NCBI GenBank assembly: GCA_021209875.1 | Contig: JAGYVD010000002.1 | Span: 1,488,001 to 1,552,000 of the forward strand | Source: Rosellinia necatrix | Lineage: Eukaryota; Ascomycota; Sordariomycetes; Xylariales; Xylariaceae | Direction of reading: 5' to 3' | DNA length: 64,000 nt | Part shown: positions 34,428-45,510 of the stretch, piece by piece | How the letters are laid out: the number at the start of each line of letters is the position of its first letter | How positions within the stretch are numbered: position 1 is the stretch's first letter | The notes under the pieces: model-generated | What the model was told of the DNA's origin: nothing | What the model saw: the letters and a program-made list of their open reading frames with translations, nothing else | The model's database searches: none | Translations under genes and position numbers: made by a program

Positions 34428-36438
34428 GTCGAAAGATCGAGCCGCAAGAACTGAGCGTGTTACGATAGATGACTAAACGCGCAGGTGGGAAAAACAAAAG
34501 GAAGCGAGAATTAACGCTCACCATAAATTCATAATGAGAGGGCTAAGTCTTCAGATATAGTAGTATAGCACCCTAGGGGCGAAAGCAAGATTACAAGTTG
34601 TCGCCGGCTTGGAGGTGATCTACCCCCGGCGTTGAACTAGGTGAGTTGTGCGAACGGCATCAGAAGGGCTACCGGATAAATCAGCCTTGTGTATCAGATG
34701 GATCGCATCGGATCGCCACATGGCCGGCCCCGGGTGGCAATCGCAAATACTCAATGTGCCGGTTGCTCTGAAGGTGCTCTTCTTGGCTGTCTATGCCTAT
34801 CGGCCCTCGCCAGATAGTAAAAGGCACGGACCATGCTCGGTAGCAATTGAGGGAGCGAGAGCACGGCTCGATGTATCGTAGCATGGCAAGCCAGCCGTCA
34901 TGCGATAGCAGGAATTTACACAAGCGTCTATGGCAGATTCAAGTTATAGATCCATGGGATCGATCCTGGCTCCATTGTTTTCTTGCTCTACCTAGGCTCC
35001 CAACACCATATGGTCCATCTGATGTGAAATCGCCATGAACCAGATCGTGGCGAGGGTGCGGGTGCATCCGAAGGATAGTCCGATGATGGGATGAAAGAAA
35101 TCAAAAAGCCTAATGGCAAATGTAGATCAGACGATGGAAAGCAGTCAACCACGAGCCAGAGTTCATGCTAGCAAAGGCGGCCTGCTCAAGGCAGCTTACA
35201 TGACTTGATTGGACATTGGCTTGTTGGCAGAGAGATCCGAGGTGTGGGTGGCCACACTTCACCGGCAGAGAAAAGGGCCGGCTGAATAGTCCGGGCTGTC
35301 GCATGTACGCGGGTGCGGGTAGACGAAGGTCAAAAGGCTTACCCCATCCGTGCGCGAGCAAGGTGGCTAGATTGGGCAGAGCATGAATACGGTTGCATTA
35401 CCACGAGAATCATTCCCGTTCGTTGTTACCAATCAGCGCGCTTGGGGCCAGCCCGTTCGCAGTGATGAACGTATGCCTGCGTGTCAGGTTTTGTCGATGA
35501 AATCCTCGATGATTTGCGTGTCAATCTGGGGGATAGACTGGGGCAGTATCAAGGGCATAGTATGAGCCGCCATGAACAGTTGAATTCCTTGTAGGGGTTC
35601 TCGACGCTGGTATCCGATGACGATTCACATCTCAGGAGCAAGACATCACGTAACGTCACGTCACGATTTGTATCGGACTCAGGATTCAGGAAGTAGGTAT
35701 TACCTTTAATGAGTAACGTTTATGGAAGGGGAGCATCTGATAATATGGCGCCAGGTACTTACCTACTTAGGTATTCAATCAATTGGTGAAGCTGAAGTAA
35801 AATGTGCGATATGGAAAATCCCCAAATGTATAGCATTCAACAAACGTACACATAGCAATGATCTAGTCCCAGTTAAGGAACAGCACAGAGGAGGAGGAAG
35901 AGGTGCGTGTGAAGACAGTAGAACTTAGGTAGGCAGAGTGAAGCTGCCAATTATGCATACCAAGTAGTTAGGTTGGAGTAGCACTGGATTGCTATCAGAA
36001 ACCAGAAACACAGTTTGCTATGACTAGTCGCACTGTGAAATTGTTGCACTGCATTATATCACGCCACCGCACTTGCAATTCCCAATCTCATCTTGCTAGG
36101 AAAGCACTGCCTATGAGGCTTAATCATGTGTCAACCGTATGGAGATGGCTAAACCACCATCAAGTTCTACCAGACTACCGAAACCAGCACCTTCTACTAC
36201 AGTATATCACTGGTATTTCTTGTTACCCGGTCTTTTCCCATTAAGTTCACACCACTCCTTCTACAGGAGTTCCACGTCCCACCTGAAACAGACACGGCGT
36301 AAGATCATAACCTGCCGATACACATTCACCGTCCCCCACCACGTCGTAGCCCAATGCCGTTTTGGGCCTGAATTTGTTAGTTACAACACAGGAGATGTGT
36401 AATCCGGTCATCGCTCTCGTCGTCTGCTTTAATAAACC
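34428..36438. other. Spacer upstream of rhodopsin-domain gene
   Basis: No gene recognised on either strand. It holds TACCTACTTAGGTA motifs near 35690-35775 and short unrelated frames. The left edge should include the promoter of the minus-strand rhodopsin-domain gene. Confidence 0.5.
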
Positions 36439-36906
36439 TCAAGGATCAGCACAATGAATAAGTTGAGCAGCGGTAAGGACGCCGACACCTAAACCCTTGG
36501 TAGCCCCCAAATCACCGTCAAAATTGGCGGCGCTGCCCTTCACATCCGCGATGATCCCGATATTGGCGCTGCAGCCTCCAGACGAGCGAGTCGTGACCGG
36601 GAAAGTTACTGTCATCAAGCCTAGCTGCGGGCCACAGTGGTCCGTTGTGCACTCTGGACTCTTGTCAACGACCATATCTTGAAAACCCCAAGGTATTTGG
36701 ACGGCAGTACGAACAGATGCACTGTGATCGCTCATCTTGAAGCATATACTCTTAGACATTAGGTAGGAGATATCGATACCGTAGCGTCCTTCATTTACCC
36801 TGGACACAAGTGTTACGCAGTCGATCCCACACCCTGGGTAAGTAGCTATAGGCTTAAATAATTGAGAACTAGCAGTACGGATTGCCGTACCCTTAAGGAT
36901 ATCCAC
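36439..36906 (-). CDS. Uncharacterised Cys-containing ORF, possibly last exon
   Basis: A 155-codon frame ending at 36439; it stays open upstream to about 36993. The translation has balanced composition and seven cysteines, arranged PGCGIDC, SICFK, PECTTDHCG, GGCSAN and a final HCADP, with two beta-rich stretches (LMTVTFPVTT, SANIGIIADVKG). There is no good ATG at the beginning (the frame's first listed start is a GTG codon at 36906). A CTAG just before the open stretch suggests it could be a terminal exon whose upstream exons I could not place. No signal peptide is visible and no family recognised. It could be a gene relic. Confidence 0.35.
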   Translation of the reverse strand: MDILKGTAIRTASSQLFKPIATYPGCGIDCVTLVSRVNEGRYGIDISYLMSKSICFKMSDHSASVRTAVQIPWGFQDMVVDKSPECTTDHCGPQLGLMTVTFPVTTRSSGGCSANIGIIADVKGSAANFDGDLGATKGLGVGVLTAAQLIHCADP

Positions 36907-37048
36907 GTGGACCTTTCTGGTGCAGCCGCCTATGCGACGTCGACCAATGCTGCCACGAGACAGACCGGATACGACATTCCGACGATTACGAAACTAGGTT
37001 ATTCAAGGCACGCCCATAATGTCTAGTGGATTTTTAAACCTCTTATAA

Positions 37049-37183
37049 AGTGAAATGGCCGAGTGGTTATGGCACCGCGTTCAGGATATGGTTTGATGTT
37101 GTCTATCATGACATTGTCAATAACTATCGTGAACGAATTTCGTGGTGGAGCAATCCGCGTGGGTTCGAGTCCCACTCTCATCA
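37049..37183 (+). tRNA. tRNA-Leu(CAG) with 54-nt intron
   Basis: Class II tRNA read directly from the sequence. A box TGGCCGAGTGG at 37056, D arm gcc/ggc, anticodon stem ccgcg (37075-37079) with loop ttCAGg and cgtgg (37141-37145). The intron is 37086..37139 in the canonical place after base 37. Long variable arm at 37146-37158, T arm gtggg/cccac with B box GGTTCGAGTCC, and acceptor 3' strand tctcatc plus A at 37183. A T5 Pol III stop lies downstream. The acceptor stem has two A-C mismatches (positions 1-72 and 6-67) and one G-T, so the gene may be damaged or the fold may be slightly different. All other stems pair. Confidence 0.75.
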
Positions 37184-37216
37184 AGAAAACCTCTGTCGTT
37201 TGGGACACAAAACACC

Positions 37217-37221
37217 TTTTT
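37217..37221 (+). terminator. Pol III T5 terminator of tRNA-Leu
   Basis: A run of five T follows the tRNA 3' end by 33 bp on the coding strand; oligo-T stops RNA polymerase III. Confidence 0.55.
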
Positions 37222-37896
37222 ATTTACCTTGCCTCGTCTCTTTTTATTTTTATTTTATTTTGAATCCCCTCAGTATTGCCGTAAATACGCGACGGGGTGA
37301 CTATAGTGTGATAAGCTCCCTCACACGCATCTGTCCGTTAGATAAATATGTATAAGTGCAAGGTTTGGGCTGGGAATATTGAACTTGAGGCATTTCCTCT
37401 CGGTTTTTGTTGTTTCGATGGTAATGCATCACGTAGGTCCTAGATACAATCTTCTAAGGGCACAGGGTCGTATCTAGTAAGAGTTTTAGCATTTGAATAT
37501 ATGTCTATTTTTCGCCTAGAAGATGTTTGTGTTGTGAGAAACCTCAAGTTAGAGAGTGTGTAAGTACTCACGGAAGTACCAAGGTATTATTGCATTGGCC
37601 GACAGCCGCCGACAGCTGGAAAGTCCAGCCAGTGCAACCCATGTCATCGAGCAACGAGGCCATCTGAACAGACAACCAGAAAGCCCACCCAACCAAAAGG
37701 CTCCGAGTAGAAATGTCAAGAGGACGATAATATAAAGACCACGAACCCGGCCCCTCTCCCCCTTTCCCCCCTTTTTCTTCATCAGGGGACGGGAGTTTTT
37801 CGTTACCCCTTTCTTTGCGTTAAAAAACAAAACAAGAAATAAAAATAAAAATAAAATAGAATATAAGCCAAAAAAAACAAAAACAAAAAAAAAACA
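37222..37896. other. COG1 upstream region
   Basis: No gene. A-rich runs (37830-37895) lie directly before the COG1 ATG and are a likely leader. ORFs on the minus strand here are shadows of A/T homopolymers. Confidence 0.5.
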
Positions 37897-40349
37897 ATGG
37901 CAACACCCGACACCTCGACGCTGACGAGCTCGGCGCAGATCTTCACGACGCACACGCTGCCGCAGGTCCGGGCCGTCCACAAGGCGCTGCACGCGCAGAT
38001 CGACGAGAAGTCCGCGCGCCTGCGGACCCAGGTCGGCGGCAGCTACCGCCAGCTGCTGGGCACGGCCGACACCATCGTGCGCATGCGCGGGGACGCGCGG
38101 TCGGCCCAGGCCGCCCTCGCCCGCATGGGCGCCCAGTGCGGCCGCGCCGCCGTCGACGCCAAGGTCGCCGGCCTCGCCCGCTTCCGCCGCCGTGGCGCCG
38201 CCGCCGCCGCCGTCGACGCCGCGCTGGGCCGCGCCGCGCGTCTCGGCTGCTCCGCGCGTGCGGCCTCGCCGTCGGCCGGCTGTTGAAAGCCGGTGGGGGC
38301 GGCGGGGGCGGCAGCGGGGGCGGCAGCGGTGGCGGCGGCGGTGGCGGTGGCGACCGACTCGTGTTGGCAGCTAAGGTCTTCGTACTCGGCCGGCTGCTCG
38401 TGTCTAGCTTCGGGGACTCGAAAGGGTCGTCGGGCGAGGAGGAAGAGGAGGAGGTCCGGGCCGCGGTCGAGGTCGCCAAGAAGAACCTGGACGGCCTGAG
38501 GAGGAAGCTCGTGCGGGCGGTCGAGAAAGTCCTGCAGAGGGTCGGCGACGGCGACGACGGCGGGGCGACGGACGTGACCGACATAGTCAAGGCCCTGTCT
38601 GCATATAGCCTGTCGTCTAGTTCGGGCACTAGGGATGTCCTGCGGCGGTTTTTGAGCATCAGGGCGGAGGCGATCACGTATGAGTTCGACTACGAGGAGC
38701 ACGAGAAGGCCAGGGGCACGGATAACGTCCTCAGAGCCCTCGAGCTCTACACCAAAACATTGGTTGATGTGCAAGCATTGATCCCGAACAAGTTGCCGGA
38801 GGCATTGCGAGAGCTCAAGGCGAGGTCGCTTCTGGCCGACGAATCACTGCGGTCCCTAGAGGGCCTCCGGCTGGATATTTTTGAGCGATGGTGCGGCGAC
38901 GAGATCTGCTACTTCACGCCTTTCATACGGCACGACGACCTGGACGGGCAACAGGCTAGGGACATGCTTACGGGTTGGGCGAAGAAGGGCGGAGAAGCTG
39001 TTCTTAGTGGTTTAAGCGAGATGCTCGAGAACATCTCCGAGTTTAAAGCTATTATAGAATTACGCACGAGCACGCTCCGGCAATGGATCAGGAACGGCGG
39101 AAAGGCCAGGGGGTTCGATCCATCCGTCATGCTCGACGGCTTGCGTGGGGCCATCAATGACCACCTCCTCCAACTCATAGAAACGAAGGTGGCAAAGCTC
39201 AAGCTTGTCGGGTCAGAGGTAGCCGCCACGCTAGAGGGGTGGCAATCGGGGATTACCGATCGCCAGCGCGGCCTGTGGGATGACGAGATGCTCGGAATGG
39301 ACTTTTCCGTCGGCGCAGCCCAGGTCACGCACGAAGTTGTTTCCCGCGTCTACGGACGGAACGACGCCGTTGCGCGAGCTGTCACTGGTTTTGAATCGTG
39401 GCGCCACATAATCGACAACGTCGGTGACCTGGTGGAGCAGCTCAGACGACAGAGATGGGAAAATGACGATGACGAGATTGAGGACGAGGAGGTTATTGAG
39501 GAGAGACAGGAACTCTTAAGCAAGGATGACCCGCAACTATTATATACACGGCTCGAGGAAACGTTGACAAAAGCGTTCGAAGACCTAGATGGACAGCTCA
39601 CGGCACTCTGGAAAGACCGTGAGGGTGGATTGGACAACGGGCAGATCGCCATGTATGTCCTCCGGGTTTTAAGAGATATCCGGGGCCGCCTGCCCAGCCT
39701 TGAGGGCATACAATCTTTCGGCATGGACAACGTTCCCTCGATGCATGAAAAGCTCGCGGCTCATGTATCCATCACGCCATTGGAGGAGTTCACGGCAGCA
39801 ATACTGACACAGAAAAAGGTCGCCGGCCGGGCGCTATGGGAGGGAGAGCCCGCGCTGCCTACGCAACCATCACCTAGCACTTTCAAGCTCTTACGGAACA
39901 TCACTATGTCCATGGGTAGCTCTGGGGTAGATCTCTGGACCCCGGCTGCCGTCAAAACCCTAAAGCGCGTCTTCGCCGGACAGCTAGCGAATACCTGGCG
40001 CAAAGAACTCGCGGCTTCTACCCCGGAATCGGATGAGACTGAGTCTGCGTCCGAGACGAGTGAGGACGAGACGAACGAAACGCCGACAGAAGACGGCGAC
40101 GGCGGAAAGAAAGCTGACGAGAAACAACCCGAGCGCAGCAAGGATGTTTTTACCCAGTGGTTGTTCGACGCCCATCTGTTGCAGCACTACCTCAACATTA
40201 ATGACAGCGGCTCAGATAAGGTGATGAAAGAGCTCGTTTCGGAAGTCTTAGGGAAGACGGGCCTAGACACTGACGCGGAGAGTCGCCTTGCGAGGGGGTC
40301 ACAGGAGTATTTTAAGAGGACAAATCTGCTTTTCGGTCTGCTCGCGTGA
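37897..40349 (+). CDS. COG1: Conserved oligomeric Golgi complex subunit 1, with apparent frameshift
   Basis: Subunit of the COG tether for retrograde vesicles within the Golgi. The N-terminus has the Cog1 signature (TSSAQIFTTHTLPQVRAVHK, then RTQVGGSYRQLLGTADTIV). This reads from 37897 in one frame and closes at 38286. The rest of the protein (from RLLRACGLAVGRLL near 38240 to the stop at 40349) is in another frame that is open from 38136. No AG acceptor lies between, so an intron cannot explain it; one base is missing or the gene is truly shifted around 38190-38250 in a run of GCC/CGC. The corrected protein would have about 817 residues, near family size. Also odd is a Gly/Ser run (38297-38352) after the junction. 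An acidic, Ser/Thr-rich low-complexity loop sits near 40030-40130. The good conservation downstream argues for a sequencing error rather than a pseudogene. Confidence 0.85.
38297..38352. repeat. GGC/GGT trinucleotide run in COG1
   Basis: Mixed ggc, ggg and agc codons encode about 18 Gly with two Ser. The stretch sits just after the frame change and is a difficult template for sequencing. Confidence 0.75.
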
Positions 40350-40566
40350 TGATACCCATGTAGATCAAGAATCATCTCTTATGCCGTAGTATTTCTGCAT
40401 GTTCTATCACTCAGTACAATAATGAGGTTTAGGCAAATTTAATTAATCATACTGTGGATGAACGCTGTTCCCTTTTACACAAGAACCGGGTTTACATCCG
40501 TCCGTATTTTATCGCTCGCTGCTCGCCATGGTTTCCGTTACACTCCCCCCTTTCCTCTTCACCGTC

Positions 40567-41706
40567 TCATAGTTTATGCCTCTTCTGGCCGGAGGCGAGC
40601 TTCTTGAACTCGGCCTGGGGGATGCCCCTGACGAAGCGGTCGAGGCCGGCGAAGACCTCGGCGACGTTCTGGTTGTCGAGGAGGTCGCGCTCGGGGCGGC
40701 GGATGAGGGCCTTGACGCCGGTCATGGAGTCGCCGATGAGGTGGTCGCCGAGGCGGTCGTCGACCTCGGCGAGGACCTGGCGCATGAAGGCGGCGTCGTC
40801 GCCGGGGGCGCAGGGGAAGACGCGGTTGACGAAGCCGGCGGCGAGGAGCTCGTCGGCGGGGATGCGGCGGCTCATGATGAGCGCCTCGTTGGCCTTGGCG
40901 ACCCCGAGGCGGCGCACGAGCGCGTGCGAGGCCCCGCCCTCGGCCACGAGCCCGATCGACGTGAAGGGCGTCAGCAGGAAGGTGTGCGGCGCCGCGTACA
41001 CGAAGTCGGCGAACGCCGAGAGCGCCGCCGACAGGCCGATCACCGGCCCGTTCAGCGCCGCGATCAGGATCTTCGGGTGCGTGTAGAAGGCCTGCGTCAC
41101 GTTCAGGTTGTTGGCCACGAAGCTCGTCAGCCACTCCCTGTACGGGTCCGCGTCGGGCGCCAGGTCCCGGCCCACGGAGACGTCGGCGCCGCTGTGGGTT
41201 TTGGGGGGCGTGTTAGTCGCCTGGGCTTATCTACGTTCTTTTTCTGGGGGGGTGGGGGAAGGGGGAGGGGGGAAAGAGCGCAGGAAGGGTTTGGCTATTG
41301 AACCACCCACGTGGAGATGACGAGTGAGAGCGAGCGAAACGGGAGCTGTGTCGTGAATTATACCGTTAGGAGTTCCACCCATTATGAGATGGCATCCCAT
41401 TCCAGTCCGGCCGGTTGGCTTTAAATTCACAGGATCCTCTTTGGGCGCTTAAACATTGTCCCGTGCTTATATTCATCGCTCGCTTTGTAATTTGGATTTA
41501 AAGAAACCGAGCAAAACTTACGCAGAGAAATACCGGCCCTTTCCGGTCAGGATGGTGATGAAAATGTCGTCGCGTAGGGCAATCTCCCGCAGGGCTTTGG
41601 AAATATTATAGTACCCTTCCATATTCAGGGCATTGAGCTTCTTGTCGTTGTCGATGGTGATGGTGGCTATGCGCCCCGAGTATGAGACCTTGATCACGTC
41701 CGCCAT
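40567..41706 (-). CDS. ECI1: Peroxisomal enoyl-CoA isomerase/hydratase (crotonase family)
   Basis: Crotonase-fold enzyme, most likely the delta3,delta2-enoyl-CoA isomerase needed for peroxisomal beta-oxidation of unsaturated fatty acids. Exons are 41706..41522 and 41191..40567, with a 330-bp intron (GTAAGT donor, CACAG acceptor), giving 269 residues. The join produces GRYFSAGADVSVGRDLAP, with the oxyanion-hole AGAD at 62-65. The second oxyanion block is NGPVIGLSAAL (109-119). FTSIGLVAEGGAS carries Glu146 in the place of the isomerase catalytic Glu. A hydratase would usually have another Glu near position 120, where AFADFVY is seen, which favours isomerase. The last three residues are HKL, a PTS1-like peroxisome signal. 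Exon 2 is extremely GC-rich at third positions, so long mirror frames occur on the other strand. Confidence 0.88.
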
Positions 41707-43599
41707 GGTGTGTTGGTGTGTTGATGTGTTGATGTGTTTGATATTACGAGTGGTGGTGGTGCTATTGTTAATTACTGGGTGTTAATTACACACACTGGAA
41801 GTTGTTTGGGTGAAGCCAGCCGGTCAAGAAGCCGGCCAAACCGAACCGAGCGAGGAATGTTGAGACAACGGGGCATGGCAAGGGTAGCTCGCCCGGGCCC
41901 GCTGAAATACGGTGCAGCAACTCGAAGCCGAGGCTCCTTTCTCCAAACCACGGATACCGAGATACCGTTGACCCCACGTTTTTCCCCACGAACCGCGAAT
42001 CCCCTTTCTTCAACTGAAGCTGGCACTATGCACGATAACGGGACCTAACCCCAACCTGTACAACTCCAACACCATTTGGGGAGTAGGCTACAAGTAACTA
42101 GGTACCTACCTACCTCCACCTAGGACGTCTATAGCATACAAATACAATCCGTTCCGTTTTCCACGCAAAATTGTTATTTGCTGAGTTTCGAAGACTATCT
42201 TTGATCACTCATTCATGTAATCATTAATATAGAGCACTCGTATTAGTTTCTCTCAATACCAGCCAGATCGGCCTAGTTATTTATATAAGTGGTGATGGCA
42301 CGTCTTGGTCGCTGGCGAGATCGTAGGATGGAGTACACTCCCTGGGAAAAGTATGATTTTTATAGCTACTGTTTCAGGGCTACTTAGGAGATGTGCCGTA
42401 TTAAGTTTAGTTACAAGTTGTTTTGGTTGGCCAAGGCCTATCCACCGTGTCCTTGCACGGCGCTCCGTACATTGACGGCGGAAACAACGGGATGCTCCTA
42501 TCGGCTCGGTAGCTGCTACGCGCGTGATAGTGGGCAGTCGCCAGGCAAGGTCCTAGACTCCTTCCTACCAAGTCCTACTCGTATATACGTATGAGGTATA
42601 ATCATTTATTGAGACCTCGATGCCGATTAAAAGGCTTCGTCAATGTCGCACTTTCCCCTAGAGTACCTATATTACAACATGTTGGCGCCTCATTTACCTC
42701 TGGCAACTAACCGGGCGTGTACTATTTATGCCCAATGCTATCAATGACATGATACCATATTTACGTGTCATGGGGTCGCTCACCATGGCACTACCTCGGT
42801 AGTAGTACTACGCAGGTATTGTCGCACTCTATCATCCTACTCACCCACCTTGATTCACTCATCTGTCTGTACCTACCCTCTACTTGAATACTGAGTTACA
42901 TTTCTGCTACTATAGGTAGACGAAGTCGCGTTATACTACCTACCATGAGGTAAGTGAAGCGGAAACGAAGGCGATATGCCGTTGCTGTTTCCACAGCGAT
43001 GTGTAAATTTCGCGCCCATTTATTAGGCTGGTGGTCTGGGCGCGGAGATTCAGGACAAGCAATTGGTCCACCTGAGGAAGTGCACCAGAAAGCGCCCGCC
43101 TTATCAGTGACTACTTGCCTAACCTTAAGTACTTATCACCTATACCTACTACTACTACTACTACTACTACTACCTAGGTAGGCAGAACAGACTTGGCAGG
43201 GCTTGCATGAGAACACTGCCGAGCCTGCCTCACCTTGCCTAACTTTTAGTTTTCAGCCGCCATCGCCGTTGTTGTTGTCATTGTTGCTACCAGGGGACAT
43301 TGAAAGGCCGAGGAGCGCATCGTTATAATCATCGGGCTGTTTGTTACAGTCGCTTAAGCCACTTCCGCCCAGCTAACCAAGCCAGGGAGGGTAGCTGTGG
43401 TTTACTCACCTCACCGTTCATTCTTCATCCCCCCATTCCTCACCCGCCGTGCTCTTCACCCTCCATATTTTATCTCTCTTATTCTATCCCCCTCGCCCCT
43501 CCCCTTCTTCTCATCTCCCCGCTCCATGCTTCATGCCTCACATCTTCGCGCCCGACACTCGAACATAGTACCGACCATCCCACAACCCACCAAGCCAGC
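41707..43599. other. Shared upstream region of ECI1 and PTC5-like genes
   Basis: The two genes diverge, so this 1.9 kb should hold both promoters. TGTTGGTG/TGTTGATG repeats lie just upstream of the ECI1 ATG, with GGTACCTACCTACC motifs at 42090-42125 and a TAC microsatellite at 43146-43173. A CT-rich tract (43390-43560) lies before the phosphatase ATG and is a likely leader. No further gene was found. Confidence 0.55.
43146..43173. repeat. TAC trinucleotide microsatellite
   Basis: About nine tandem tac units, running into CCTAGGTAGG. Confidence 0.85.
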
Positions 43600-45132
43600 A
43601 TGCTTCCCCACAGGCTGATCCGTCAAAGGCCACGTCTCGTGACCGTCACACGCCTCCATTACCGGCCGTTACCTCGACCACGATTCTCCAGCACCGCGGC
43701 CAAGGGCAGCAGTTCGCCCGCCGCCGTTGCTGCGGGTGCCGTTTCGTTCGCCATTGGGCTTGGTACTGGCTGGGCTATCTACCGCAACGGCAAGGGCGAC
43801 ACGCCGGGAGCGTCTTCAGCCGCCACGCAGACGGCCCTTGTGACGAGCAAGGGCGCCATAGGCACGCCCGATCTCGACGGCCTGGGCATATCGAACCAGA
43901 TCAAGTACACTGAGCCGCCAACCTCGGAAGACGTCACCCGGCAGCTCAACGAGCATGCATTCACGGTCCGGGGTGCGCCAGGCGGGGTCGACCGTTACGA
44001 TGGGGCACAGCTAGCCTCCAACAGCCCGTGCGAGGATGCCTTCGTCCACGGCAGTTTCTCCGACCCTTTCCGGGAAGGCCGCGGCCGCGGCAAGTGGATG
44101 GCCTGGGCCGTGTTCGACGGGCACTGCGGCTGGCAGCTCTCAAACCTACTAAAGACGCAGCTTATGCCGTTCGTGCGTCAGTCCCTCGTAGAAGCCAAGC
44201 CCGCGGACAAGGGCGAGGTATCGGATGAGGCCTTGCACCAGGCGCTGAAGGACTCGTTCACCACGCTCGATGACACGCTGGTCAAGTCCGCCACGGCCAT
44301 CATCGAGAGCGATTTGCTGTTCCCCGAGAAGGCTCGGCGCCTGGAGCCCGCGTATGCCGGCGCCTGTGCCCTGCTCACCCTCTTCGACCCGGAGAGCCGG
44401 AAGCTACATGTAGCATCGACGGGGGATTGCCGCGCCGTGCTGGGGCGGAAGACGGCAGACGGGAAGTGGGTCACCACGGCGCTCTCGGAGGACTGCACGG
44501 GCGCGACGCCATCGGAAATCGAGCGTATCAAGGCGCAATTCCCCGATGAACCAGACGTCGTCCAGGGAGGCAGGGTGTGGGGTCTACAGCCGTCGCGGAC
44601 ATTCGGCGACGGGATGTGGAAGTGGACGGCTACGCTTAAGAAGAACCTGCGTTACCATTTCAACGGCCTGAGCTTGCCGTCTCATACGCGCTATAAGGAC
44701 TATAAGGATGGACCTTATGTGACGGCCGAACCACTCGTCACAACGACACAGATCCCGGACCCCAAGGACGGGCAACCAAGCTTCTTGATCTTGGCCACGG
44801 ATGGGCTGTGGGACACTATGTCGAGTGAGCAGGCCGTAGACCTGGTGGGGAAGTGGTACGATCGCCAACAGAAGGGGGCACCGTCCGTGGAGCCGAAGAA
44901 GCCGGCCGAAGGCTTCGGTCCAACCGTGCTAGGCTGGAAACAACAGTGCAAATATGAGGAGCACAAGGCAACGTTCCGCGATAATAATGCCGCCGTCCAC
45001 CTAATGCGTAATGGGCTCGGCGGCGCCGATGAAGAGGCGATCCGTGGCGCCTTGGCGTTTCGCTACCCAAATTCGAGGGACATCCGGGACGATATCACGA
45101 TCCAGGTTGTTTTCTTCGGACCGGGGCGGTAG
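43600..45132 (+). CDS. PTC5: Mitochondrial PP2C-type protein phosphatase (PTC5-like)
   Basis: Mg/Mn-dependent Ser/Thr phosphatase; the yeast relative Ptc5 dephosphorylates pyruvate dehydrogenase in mitochondria. 510 residues, one exon. Residues 1-35 are Arg-rich without acids (mitochondrial presequence), followed by an Ala/Gly hydrophobic span at about 42-61 that may anchor it in the inner membrane. PP2C motifs in order are SPCEDAF (Glu145, Asp146), VFDGHCG (Asp173), YAGACALL, ASTGDCRAVLGR, SRTFGDG (332-338), LATDGLWDTMS (Asp401), RDNNAAVHL and RDDITIQVV (Asp497/498). The frame is open upstream to 43300, but that part is translated CT-rich leader, so the ATG at 43600, which starts the presequence, was preferred. 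The neighbouring isomerase is divergent; no functional link is proven. Confidence 0.93.
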   Translation: MLPHRLIRQRPRLVTVTRLHYRPLPRPRFSSTAAKGSSSPAAVAAGAVSFAIGLGTGWAIYRNGKGDTPGASSAATQTALVTSKGAIGTPDLDGLGISNQIKYTEPPTSEDVTRQLNEHAFTVRGAPGGVDRYDGAQLASNSPCEDAFVHGSFSDPFREGRGRGKWMAWAVFDGHCGWQLSNLLKTQLMPFVRQSLVEAKPADKGEVSDEALHQALKDSFTTLDDTLVKSATAIIESDLLFPEKARRLEPAYAGACALLTLFDPESRKLHVASTGDCRAVLGRKTADGKWVTTALSEDCTGATPSEIERIKAQFPDEPDVVQGGRVWGLQPSRTFGDGMWKWTATLKKNLRYHFNGLSLPSHTRYKDYKDGPYVTAEPLVTTTQIPDPKDGQPSFLILATDGLWDTMSSEQAVDLVGKWYDRQQKGAPSVEPKKPAEGFGPTVLGWKQQCKYEEHKATFRDNNAAVHLMRNGLGGADEEAIRGALAFRYPNSRDIRDDITIQVVFFGPGR

Positions 45133-45510
45133 TACTACGCAACTTAAGATAGGTTGGCTCCTGATGCTCACAGAAGCTCATTAAAAAGAGCTCCGTGTTA
45201 TTAATCCTGTCGGGGTCGAAGTCCGTGTAGGATGGGACTTTACCGCGACCGACACTGTAAGTAGGCGAGATGGGTATGAGATGGGTATGAGACAGTGGCA
45301 AATGGGACGTGGTTCGGAACGGCACACATTATTGGGTGGGTAGATTGAAGGGGGCCTACGGATATCCAAAATGTAGAACGGTCGTGGTTTAGTCGTTGAA
45401 TCAACACGCGTTATTCGAGCAATCAGGACGTAATAACCCCGAGAAGCAAGTAAATATGCCTCATTACCACCCTCTTTAATGACCGGAATATGCACATGAA
45501 CCGACCAGGC
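45133..45510. other. Short convergent spacer
   Basis: 378 bp between the stop codons of the phosphatase (+) and the epimerase-like gene (-). It should hold both 3' untranslated regions; nothing else was seen. Confidence 0.6.

Noticed and set aside
37943..38774. Two long minus-strand frames over the 5' half of COG1
   Set aside because: They are products of GC-rich codons; their translations are Arg/Pro/Ala low complexity, while the + strand shows Cog1 motifs.
40574..41301. 186-codon (-) and 241-codon (+) frames over the enoyl-CoA isomerase
   Set aside because: Arg/Pro- and Glu/Val/Gly-rich shadows caused by the strong GC bias of exon 2.
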